Source: CAYYJM01 sp964471755
GTDB taxonomy: Bacteria > Planctomycetota > Planctomycetia > Gemmatales > Gemmataceae
Assembly (NCBI GenBank): GCA_964471755.1
Contig: CAYYJM010000122.1
Coordinates: 1 to 17,716 of the forward strand
Length of the DNA stretch: 17,716 nt
Reading direction: 5' to 3'
Within the stretch, counting starts at the first letter, position 1; each line of letters begins with the position of its first letter. Positions 1 to 6,513 of this stretch are shown in pieces. The notes under the pieces are model-generated. The model saw only the letters and a list, made by a program, of their open reading frames with translations. It was not told the origin of the DNA and made no database searches. The position numbers were made by a program, and so were the translations under genes.

Positions 1-91
1 GAGCGGAGTAAGCGCACCGAGGCCCGGACGTGCGGGTCTTGAAACGCCTCCGCCACCCTGATGTGCAGGCCCTGGTGCGCTTACTCCGCTC
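1..91. repeat. 18-bp perfect inverted repeat at window edge
   Basis: Bases 1-18 (GAGCGGAGTAAGCGCACC) are exactly the reverse complement of bases 74-91, with 55 bases between. The left arm begins at base 1 and may extend outside the window. No coding gene lies in it. It sits downstream of the MerR gene on the minus strand and could form a long hairpin in read-through transcripts. It could be a MITE-like element or a dispersed palindromic repeat. No target-site duplication can be tested because the left flank is missing. Confidence 0.75.
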
Positions 92-120
92 GCCTGGAGG
101 CTCGCTGCGTGCGCGGCTCT

Positions 121-148
121 AAACAATCCACCGGACGGGTCAATCCGG
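121..148 (-). terminator. Possible weak terminator at end of MerR gene
   Basis: On the minus strand CCGGA and TCCGG pair around an 8-nt loop across the end of the MerR reading frame and are followed by the T-rich stretch TGGATTGTTTAG. The stem is only 5 bp, so this is a weak candidate. The 18-bp inverted repeat at 1-91 may end transcription instead. Confidence 0.22.
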
Positions 149-880
149 CAGGGCGGCCTGGGCCTGGCCGATGTACTCGAACATCGCCCGGTCGCCGCCA
201 ACGCGCTGGGCCGGGCCGGCCGGATCGTCCAGCGTGTCCTGATACATCCGATTCAGACTGGCGGCGATTCCCGGATCGCCGCCGGTGAACGCCTCGACCA
301 GCGATCGCCACTGCCGGGCCAGGGCCAGCACGCGCGGGTCGGTGGGCGGTGTGCCGGCCTCCATCTCCCGCCGAACCGCCGCCATCAGCACGGGCCACTG
401 CTGTTGTACCTGCTGGATGGCCTCCTCGCCCAGGGCCTCGCGGCGCTGGCGGAGCGTCTCCAGTTGTTCCGGGGTGTAGTAATTCTCGATCATCGTCATG
501 CCCTCCAGCACTTGCAAGAACAGGTCGACGGAGGGTTCGTTCGCCGCTCGCAGTCCCTGGGCCAGATCCTGCAAGCGCTGGCAGAGTCGCTGCTGAGCCG
601 CCAGTTGCTCGCGGAGACGGGCCAGATGCATCTCGACCACGGCGACCGGGTCGAAGCCAGGCCGATCGAGCAGGTCGGCGATCTGCTCCAGGGGGAAACC
701 GAGGGAACGCAGTGAGCGGATCTGCTGTAACCGGGCAACGTCTCCGACCGTGTACAGGCGATGGCCCGAGCCGGTATGGCTCGTCGGCGACAGCAGGCCG
801 ATCTCGTCGTAGTGGTGCAGCGTCCGCACCGACACGCCAGTTTTGCGGGCCAGTTCGCCGACCTTGAGCAGCTCCGCCAT
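140..880 (-). CDS. MerR-family regulator with TipAS effector domain
   Basis: A 246-aa transcription activator of the TipAL/SkgA type. Residues 4-72 form the MerR winged helix: KVGELARKTGVSVRTLHHYD, then GLL.P and the wing RLY (41-43), then the LQQIRSLRSLGFPLEQI helix. Residues 73-112 are the dimer coiled coil. From about 130 to the end is a TipAS drug-binding domain, shown by YYTPEQLETLRQRR (134-147), the W162 helix and the LARQWRSLVEAFTGGDP stretch (187-203). In TipAL this domain captures thiopeptides and other hydrophobic compounds and the regulator remodels 19-bp-spaced promoters. The start ATG at 880 has a GAGAGG ribosome site 7 nt upstream. It is the last gene of a minus-strand run but has its own promoter at 928-958, so autoregulation is likely. 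The ligand cannot be told from sequence. Confidence 0.93.
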   Translation of the reverse strand: MAELLKVGELARKTGVSVRTLHHYDEIGLLSPTSHTGSGHRLYTVGDVARLQQIRSLRSLGFPLEQIADLLDRPGFDPVAVVEMHLARLREQLAAQQRLCQRLQDLAQGLRAANEPSVDLFLQVLEGMTMIENYYTPEQLETLRQRREALGEEAIQQVQQQWPVLMAAVRREMEAGTPPTDPRVLALARQWRSLVEAFTGGDPGIAASLNRMYQDTLDDPAGPAQRVGGDRAMFEYIGQAQAALPD

Positions 881-927
881 GACTGAACCTCTCCGTATCG
901 CCCGCCGAACGAGCAGGCGACGCTTTC

Positions 928-958
928 ATGCTACGTCATCACGCAACGTGAGGTTCAA
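928..958 (-). promoter_or_regulatory. MerR-type promoter with 19-bp spacer and operator
   Basis: On the minus strand a -35 element TTGAAC (953-958) and a -10 element TAGCAT (928-933) are separated by 19 bp, not the usual 17. A perfect palindrome TCACG-TTG-CGTGA (939-951) lies in the spacer. An over-long spacer holding a dyad is the hallmark of promoters activated by MerR-family proteins. The expected transcript start is near 921, giving a leader of about 40 nt before the MerR ATG at 880. The arrangement is read directly; that the neighbouring MerR protein binds it is inferred. Confidence 0.68.
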
Positions 959-976
959 GGGCAATCGACGAGGATT

Positions 977-2353
977 TTACCGAAGTTCCTCCTCCCCCGG
1001 CTGCGGCTCGGTCAGCCAGCGGCCCAGCAGGAGCGTCGCCACGCCGAACGCCGCGAACGCCAGCAGCACCCCATCCAGCGGTAGACGAGGGCCGTGCAGA
1101 TCCATCGCATGGCTCAGGACGTACGGCAGCGGCACGAACAGCATCGCCAGGGTGGCCGGCACGCTCTCCGCCCGGTAGGCGAACGACCAGCGCCAGCCCA
1201 GGAAGGCGAACACGAACAGACCCAGGAGCGAGGCCATCAGGATCAGTTCCGCGTTCTCCGGCCCCGATCCCCACGGCGTGGCGGCCAGCTGTTGATGCGT
1301 GAACCAGCGCTGACCGAACAGGAAGTAGAGCAGGGCGTTGATCCGTCGATGCAGGGTGCCTGTCGGGTTGGTCGTGACCTCGTCGCTGATCGCCGTACTC
1401 AACTTCGCGTAGCGGTCGGGCTGATCGACGATGGCGGCCAGCTCGTCCTTCGGGGCGGTGGCCTGCATCGCCTCAGTCACCGGGCCGCCGGTCGCCTCCG
1501 GGTTGTTGCCCACCCAGATCTCGTAATACGTCGTCGAGACGCTCGGGATGGGTTCATCGTAAAGCTGATAGTTGCGGATCGTCCACGGAGCCAGGCCGCC
1601 GAGGAAGCCGAGAAACGCGACCAGGGCGGCCAGCCAGCCGCTGGGCAGGTCGCGCGTTCGCAGCAGCATCCAGCCCATGCAGAGAGCCGCGTAGGGGAGC
1701 AGGGCCGATCGCGTCAGGACCAGGCCGGCCAGGGCCAGGCCGAAAAGCAGGCTCGACATCGGTCCCCCGGTTCCGCCGGCCCGCGCCCCCAGCCAGAGGG
1801 CCGCCGCCAGGAGGAACGTCGCCAGGGTGCCATCGGCCAGGGCGGCAGTGCTGATCACGGCGAAGGGCCAGGCCGCAGCGCCGAGGCCAGCCAGCGTGCC
1901 AACGAACAGGCTTCGGAAGACCCGCCGACTGAACAGAAACACGAACACCGCCGCCAGCGAACCGAGCCCCGCCTGGGTCCAGCGCACCGCCGCCTCGAAG
2001 TCCGCCGCCGGGACATACCGCGCCGCCAACCCGAGCAGGTAGGGATAGGCCGGGGCCACGTGGGCGGTCGTTTCTTCCCGAACCGAGAACGGTGCGACTG
2101 AACCGAACCAGTTCTTTTCCTGGATGTTGTGGACAAGGGCGTCCAGCTCCGTCGGCTGCTCCAGGTCGCGGATCTTGACGTCAGCCGGGAGGTCCTTCAG
2201 TGGCGGCGATGGGTCCTGAACGAGGAGCGGCCCGCCGGTACGGGCGCCATCGCAGTAGACGACGAGGTAGCCCACCCGAGCCGTGACCGCCAGGCCAAGC
2301 ACCAGGATCAGGGCCAGGAAGTCGAACAAGCCGAACCGCCGAACTTCGGGCAT
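977..2353 (-). CDS. GT39/PMT-like membrane glycosyltransferase
   Basis: A 458-aa polytopic inner-membrane protein, probably a glycosyltransferase that takes sugar from a polyprenyl-phosphate donor. There is an N-terminal membrane helix (residues 10-34), a soluble loop (35-105) and then about nine hydrophobic helices. Family-like marks are APAYPYLLGLAARY (100-113), LTRSALLPYAAL (213-224) and the APWTIRNYQLYDEP stretch followed by EIWVGNNPEATGG, common in PMT_2-type proteins. A clear acidic DE catalytic pair in the first loop is not obvious, so the activity is less certain than the fold. The frame is open to a GTG at 2383, but ATG 2353 has GGAGG 6 nt upstream and is preferred. It lies 64 nt downstream of the ArnT-like gene on the same strand and is probably co-transcribed. 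The sugar and acceptor are unknown. Confidence 0.72.
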   Translation of the reverse strand: MPEVRRFGLFDFLALILVLGLAVTARVGYLVVYCDGARTGGPLLVQDPSPPLKDLPADVKIRDLEQPTELDALVHNIQEKNWFGSVAPFSVREETTAHVAPAYPYLLGLAARYVPAADFEAAVRWTQAGLGSLAAVFVFLFSRRVFRSLFVGTLAGLGAAAWPFAVISTAALADGTLATFLLAAALWLGARAGGTGGPMSSLLFGLALAGLVLTRSALLPYAALCMGWMLLRTRDLPSGWLAALVAFLGFLGGLAPWTIRNYQLYDEPIPSVSTTYYEIWVGNNPEATGGPVTEAMQATAPKDELAAIVDQPDRYAKLSTAISDEVTTNPTGTLHRRINALLYFLFGQRWFTHQQLAATPWGSGPENAELILMASLLGLFVFAFLGWRWSFAYRAESVPATLAMLFVPLPYVLSHAMDLHGPRLPLDGVLLAFAAFGVATLLLGRWLTEPQPGEEELR

Positions 2354-2359
2354 GAGGGG

Positions 2360-2364
2360 CCTCC
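2360..2364 (-). promoter_or_regulatory. Ribosome binding site fixing the GT39-like start
   Basis: GGAGG on the minus strand, 6 nt before the ATG at 2353. The upstream in-frame GTG at 2383 would place this site inside the coding sequence, so the shorter protein is preferred. Confidence 0.6.
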
Positions 2365-2417
2365 ACTTCGTCACCACGATCACCGATGCTGAATTCGGAC
2401 GACCCCTTCATTCTAGA

Positions 2418-4112
2418 TCACGGACGAACGGAGAGCGAGTCGGCTCTGCTCCGCGCGGCGAGATCGTTCACCGGGTCGTTCGTCACCAGCACGACCTCGA
2501 TTCGGCGGTAGAGATCCCGACGTCCGGCCACCTCGCGCGCCAGGGTCGGTTGACGCGCCTGAAGGTCTTCCCAGTGTGACCGGGGCAGAACCAGGTAGAC
2601 CGGCTGGCGGCTTCGCAGCGCATCGACAACGGCGTCCAGCGTGGCGAGTGGCTCGACCAGCCGCTGCGTGTAGAAGACGAGGCTCGGCTGGAAATAACCA
2701 TACGTCACGATGCGCACCTCCCGCTGGAGGTGGTCCGACGGCAGGGCCTGAGCGAGGACCTTGACCGCCTTGTGCGGCTCCAGTTGCGTTCCGCCCCAGC
2801 CGACCACCACGCCGGTTCCCAGAGTCGCCAGCAGGACGAAACTGATGAGAAAGCCCGTCGCCTGCCGCTGATGCAGGTGCCAGCCGAGGAGGACGAACGA
2901 CAGCAAGGCCAGAGCCCCCAGAATGGCCCAGACCACGGCCGGGGCGATGGCCGTCACCACTGGCAGGAACGCCCCCAGGAAGAGGGCCGCCGCGCAGGCC
3001 GCCAGTAGAGCCAGGGCCGTCGGCATCACCCAGCGCGGCAGGGTCTCTCCCTGCCGCCAGCGTTCGAGACGGTCGGCGACCAGAATCAGCAGAGCCGGGT
3101 AAACCGGCAGGACGTAGTTCGGCAACTTGGTCGCCGACAGGGAGAAGAAGCCAACATAGACGGCCGCCCAGACGAGAAGATAGCGCGTCGCGTCGCGTCG
3201 AACCGTGTCGTCGTCCGTAGGCCCGACGCCCCGTCGTGCGTGCCAGACGGCCTGGCTCACGGCATGGACGAGGAACAGCGACCACGGAGCCAGGCCGAGC
3301 AGGAGAACCGGCAGGTAGTAGACAACCGGCCCACCGTGTGACTCCATCGTGGTCAGGAATCGCCCCTGGTTGTGCTGAAACCAGAACCCGGACAGCCAGC
3401 GACCGTGCGTCTCCACGGTGACCCAGACGTACCACGGCAGAGCCACGATCATCCACGAGCCGCCGCCGAAAATGAAGTCCGGTCGCCAGAGTCGCCAGTA
3501 GCGACCCTGCCAGAGCATGAACACGCTCCAGACCAGAAGCGGCAGAACCAGAGCGACCGGTCCCTTGGCCAGGATGCCCAGACCGACACTCAGGCCCAGA
3601 GGCCAGGCCGCCCAACTGTGGCCGCGATACCACACCCAGAACCAGGTGAACGCCAGGGTCAGGGCCAGGGTCAGTAGCGCATCGGGATTGGCGAAATGCC
3701 CCGCGGCGCAGGCCAGCAGACATGTCGGCACACCGACACCGGCCAGCAGCGCCGCCCCGACGCCGAACATCGCCAGGGCCAGCTCGTAGGTGGTCAACGC
3801 CGTCAGCAGAACGGCCAGCGCGGACGGGAACCGGGCCGCGAACTCGTTGACGCCGAAGGACTCGAACGCGAGTACCTGGCACCAGTAGAGCAGGACCGGC
3901 TTGTCCACCCGCAGGTTGTAGTTGAAGTACGGCACGATCCAGTTGCCGGAGACGAGCATCTCCCGGGCGGCCTCGCTGTTGTTGCCCTCATCGATGTCCC
4001 ACAGACTCGGCCCGCCCAGATTCGGCAGACAGACGGCCGACCAGACCAGGACGATGAGCAGGTAGTGAAACCCTCTTCGACGAACACCGCTGACATTGAG
4101 CAGACCGGCCAT
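2418..4112 (-). CDS. ArnT-like (GT83) membrane glycosyltransferase
   Basis: A 564-aa integral membrane protein of the PMT/ArnT superfamily. These enzymes move a sugar from an undecaprenyl-phosphate carrier to lipid A or another periplasmic acceptor. Residues 17-33 are the first helix. The periplasmic loop carries WDIDEGNNSEAAREML (38-53) with the acidic pair D41-E42, then RVDKPVLLYW (68-77). LAKGPVALVLPLLVW (181-195) is the typical family helix. About ten more helices follow, and a soluble C-terminal part of about 130 residues. ArnT itself is about 550 aa. ATG 4112 has AGGAG 6 nt upstream; the frame stays open to 4475 but without family sequence. It is the first gene of the minus-strand run and diverges from the HEAT-repeat gene. 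No arn operon genes are near, so aminoarabinose transfer is not supported. Confidence 0.85.
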   Translation of the reverse strand: MAGLLNVSGVRRRGFHYLLIVLVWSAVCLPNLGGPSLWDIDEGNNSEAAREMLVSGNWIVPYFNYNLRVDKPVLLYWCQVLAFESFGVNEFAARFPSALAVLLTALTTYELALAMFGVGAALLAGVGVPTCLLACAAGHFANPDALLTLALTLAFTWFWVWYRGHSWAAWPLGLSVGLGILAKGPVALVLPLLVWSVFMLWQGRYWRLWRPDFIFGGGSWMIVALPWYVWVTVETHGRWLSGFWFQHNQGRFLTTMESHGGPVVYYLPVLLLGLAPWSLFLVHAVSQAVWHARRGVGPTDDDTVRRDATRYLLVWAAVYVGFFSLSATKLPNYVLPVYPALLILVADRLERWRQGETLPRWVMPTALALLAACAAALFLGAFLPVVTAIAPAVVWAILGALALLSFVLLGWHLHQRQATGFLISFVLLATLGTGVVVGWGGTQLEPHKAVKVLAQALPSDHLQREVRIVTYGYFQPSLVFYTQRLVEPLATLDAVVDALRSRQPVYLVLPRSHWEDLQARQPTLAREVAGRRDLYRRIEVVLVTNDPVNDLAARSRADSLSVRP

Positions 4113-4149
4113 CCCTGGCTCCTCTCGGTTCGGTACGCAGGGCGAAAGG

Positions 4150-4155
4150 ATTCTA
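4150..4155 (-). promoter_or_regulatory. Candidate -10 box for the ArnT-like gene
   Basis: TAGAAT on the minus strand, about 38 nt before the ATG at 4112. The matching -35 position holds only a poor hexamer (CGCTTC), so support is limited to the -10 box and its position. Confidence 0.25.
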
Positions 4156-4215
4156 CCGGCGAGGTGCGACCCGAAGCGAGGCCAGCTCGTTGTCGCGCCC
4201 TGCGAGCAGCGGGGG

Positions 4216-4249
4216 TTGACCGGAACCGCATCGTCCGGGTAAGTTCCGG
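4216..4249 (+). promoter_or_regulatory. Candidate promoter and dyad before HEAT-repeat gene
   Basis: TTGACC (4216-4221) and TAAGTT (4240-4245) are separated by 18 bp, 33 nt before the ATG at 4278. A dyad with 7-bp arms CCGGAAC (4220-4226) and GTTCCGG (4243-4249) overlaps both boxes. It could be an operator or a hairpin in the leader. The 4113-4277 region is the shared divergent promoter region of two opposing genes. Confidence 0.35.
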
Positions 4250-4277
4250 CCTGATTCCAAGGACGGGGAGCCCATCC

Positions 4278-6347
4278 ATGACGGTCGTACCTGGTTCGCT
4301 GATCGCACTGATCCTGCTCGGCCACCCCGCCGCGAATGGCTTTCTCGGCCCGGGAGCCTTTTCCGAGGCCGTTCTCTGCCTGGCCCAGGACGCTCCAGAA
4401 CCGGCCCGTACGCCGGCCCCCGATCCGGGACCGGACCTTCCCCTGCTGCGCGAGATGCTGCACGATCGCCCGCATCCACAGGGGCCGCTCCCGGCCGCCA
4501 TGCTGCTCATGCAGAACGCCTCCGGTGAGGCCGAGCGCCTCGTCCGTGAGGGGCTGCGTCAGGATGGCGAGGCGGAGGTCTTCCAGGCTCTCGCCTCGGC
4601 CGTTCAGCTGGCCAACGATCGCCGCTTCGCCGACGAGTTGATCGCGGCCCTGTCATCGAAGAAGCCAGCTGTTCGCCAGGCGGCCGCCGAGGCCCTGGCC
4701 CCGACGGCCGATGAACACCTCCTGCGGCGACTCCGGCGACTGGTCGAGGACGACCGCAACGACCTGGCCGTTCGCCAGACCGCGCTGTGGGCCCTGGGTC
4801 GATCCGGCCGCAAGGCCGCCGTCGAGGTTCTCATTCTGCAACTGCGCAGCGATTGCGAGCCGCTCCGCCTCACGGCCAGCGAGGCCCTCGGCGACCTGAC
4901 CGGGCAGAACCACGGCAGCGATCCCGAACTCTGGGAAGCCTGGTGGCAGGCCCATCGCGATCAGGGGCTGCTCCGCTGGATGGAGCAGCGTCTGGCCTAT
5001 CAGACGACCCGAGCCCGCCGGGTCGAGAACGAACTGCGCCGTGCCCAGGCCCAAATCCTTCGTCTGCAACAGCAGCTGTACAACCGTCTGCCGCCGGCCG
5101 AGCGGCTCGCCCACATTCAGCAGATTCTCGAACAGGAGGACGCCGCCGTTCGCCTGCTCTGCGTCCAGTGGGTTCTCGATCTGCTGACCACGACCGAGGG
5201 CGAGGCCAAGCAGAAACCGCTGACGACGATCCTGCTTCGCCTGACGTTCGATCCGGCCCTGGACGTGCAGAAGGCCGCCGTCCTGTCCCTGGGTCGGCTG
5301 CCGATCGATGAGGAAGCCATCGGCCGGCTGAAGATGCTCCTGCGGCGCGGCGAGGTGTCCGTCCGGGCCGGTGCGGCTCGATCGCTGGCCCAGTTGGCCC
5401 GCACGAACCATCCGGCTGCCGCCGCTCTGCAAAAGGAGGTCGTGCCGCTGCTCCAGAAAGCCCTGAACGATCCGGCCCTGGAGGTCGTCGTCGAGGCCGC
5501 TGAGGATCTCGGTGCCCTGGGTGATCCGGACGCCGGCCCCGTCCTGCTCGGCCTGCTCAAGCACCCCAGTGAGCCGGTTCGCCAGACCGCCTCGCAGGCC
5601 CTGGAGCGCGTCGCTGATCGGAACCTTCTCGACGGGCTGCTCGAACTGAAGGACGACGCGATGGTCACGGTTCGCTTCAGTGTGGTCGGTGCCCTGGCCC
5701 GTGCCGTCGGCGACGGTCGGCACCTGGAAGAGGCCCAGCTCCAGGCGGCGGTTCGTCGCCTCGACGCCTTGCTTCAGCGCGACGTCGATCCGGGCGTTCG
5801 CAGCCGGGCGGCGACCGTCCTGGGGCAGTGTGCGCCGCCGGCGACGCTGCCGACCTTGTGGAAGTGCAGCCAGCCGGGCGAGGATAGCCAGGTTCAGGAG
5901 AAGTCCTGGGCGGCCCTGATCGAGGTGCTGGTCCGGGCCGAGAGCATCGCTCTATTGCAGGAGTGGGACCGCCGGCTGGCGGACGCCAAGCAGGGGCCAC
6001 GACGGTTGCAGATGCTGACCGAGGTCGTCGGCCGATGGGCCCGTCGGGCCGATCAGCAGGACCTGGCCCGGCAGGCGCAGGAGACGCAGATCCAGGCTCA
6101 GCTCGACCTGGGCAAGTGGTTGACCGCCCTGCCGTTGATCCGTGAACACCTCGCTCGCTCGGGCAACGAAGCAGACACGGCGAAACGTCTGCGCTGGCTG
6201 CTGGCCGCTGGCGAGCTGGCCTTGCACGAGGGGCAGCGCGAGGAAGCTCACCGCATTGCTCTGGAGGCTCAGCCGCACCTGCCGCGAACCGGGCCCCTGG
6301 CCGACGGCTTCGACCGTCTGCTGAAGAAGTCCATGGGGAAGGGATAG
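4278..6347 (+). CDS. Exported HEAT-repeat protein
   Basis: A 689-aa alpha-solenoid protein. Residues 4-36 are hydrophobic and probably a signal peptide or anchor, though the usual basic residue at the extreme N-terminus is absent. A Pro-rich linker (39-55) follows. HEAT-like repeats are visible at about 95-210, for example KKPAVRQAAAEAL (128-140) and AVRQTALWALGRSG (164-177), and again from about 285 to 525. They are interrupted by a charged coiled-coil stretch (about 230-270, WMEQRLAYQ to LRLQQQLY). The repeats end before about 540, and the C-terminal 150 residues look TPR-like. Such proteins act as binding scaffolds; the partner is unknown. ATG 4278 was chosen because of the upstream GGGGAG and the hydrophobic segment just after it; the longer open frame starting at 3696 runs through the antisense of the glycosyltransferase. 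The gene stands alone between a divergent promoter and a REP-like repeat. Confidence 0.85.
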   Translation: MTVVPGSLIALILLGHPAANGFLGPGAFSEAVLCLAQDAPEPARTPAPDPGPDLPLLREMLHDRPHPQGPLPAAMLLMQNASGEAERLVREGLRQDGEAEVFQALASAVQLANDRRFADELIAALSSKKPAVRQAAAEALAPTADEHLLRRLRRLVEDDRNDLAVRQTALWALGRSGRKAAVEVLILQLRSDCEPLRLTASEALGDLTGQNHGSDPELWEAWWQAHRDQGLLRWMEQRLAYQTTRARRVENELRRAQAQILRLQQQLYNRLPPAERLAHIQQILEQEDAAVRLLCVQWVLDLLTTTEGEAKQKPLTTILLRLTFDPALDVQKAAVLSLGRLPIDEEAIGRLKMLLRRGEVSVRAGAARSLAQLARTNHPAAAALQKEVVPLLQKALNDPALEVVVEAAEDLGALGDPDAGPVLLGLLKHPSEPVRQTASQALERVADRNLLDGLLELKDDAMVTVRFSVVGALARAVGDGRHLEEAQLQAAVRRLDALLQRDVDPGVRSRAATVLGQCAPPATLPTLWKCSQPGEDSQVQEKSWAALIEVLVRAESIALLQEWDRRLADAKQGPRRLQMLTEVVGRWARRADQQDLARQAQETQIQAQLDLGKWLTALPLIREHLARSGNEADTAKRLRWLLAAGELALHEGQREEAHRIALEAQPHLPRTGPLADGFDRLLKKSMGKG

Positions 6348-6365
6348 CGACGCGACCTGAAAAAT

Positions 6366-6436
6366 GTAGGGTGGGCAGGAGCGCCACCGACGCCCAATCG
6401 CCCCGGAAGGCCGGCCACAGCGCAGGCCCGCCCTAC
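6366..6436. repeat. REP-like inverted repeat between HEAT gene and recQ
   Basis: GTAGGGTGGGC (6366-6376) pairs with GCCCGCCCTAC (6426-6436) with one mismatch, or a G-U pair in RNA, around a 49-nt interior. The GTAGGGTGGGC motif is common in bacterial intergenic palindromes. It begins 18 nt after the HEAT gene stop and may end or stabilise that transcript. No long T-run follows. The rest of 6348-6513 holds only weak promoter-like hexamers before recQ. Confidence 0.6.
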
Positions 6437-6502
6437 TGGCCCTCTTCTTCCGCGCCTGGGCTTGTGTTCGCGTCTCCGAGCGGCGATGATGTCCTCATCA
6501 GC

Positions 6503-6507
6503 GGAGG
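6503..6507 (+). promoter_or_regulatory. Ribosome binding site for recQ GTG start
   Basis: GGAGG ends 6 nt before the GTG at 6514. This spacing and the close match support a GTG start. Confidence 0.65.
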
Positions 6508-6513
6508 ATACAC

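Noticed and set aside
81..929. Minus-strand frame of 282 codons over the MerR gene
   Set aside because: The overlapping frame 140-880 has a full MerR and TipAS domain pair; this one is low-complexity Pro/Arg/Gly sequence.
2413..3882. Minus-strand open frame of 489 codons in another phase
   Set aside because: It overlaps the ArnT-like gene, which has membrane helices and family motifs. The alternative is Gly/Arg/Ala-rich without motifs.
3696..4277. N-terminal extension of the HEAT-repeat frame
   Set aside because: It runs antisense to the ArnT-like gene and through the divergent promoter region; the ATG at 4278 has a ribosome site and a hydrophobic leader.
6461..6490. Promoter-like TTGTGT and GATGAT before recQ
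   Set aside because: The hexamers match consensus poorly and only the 17-bp spacing supports them.
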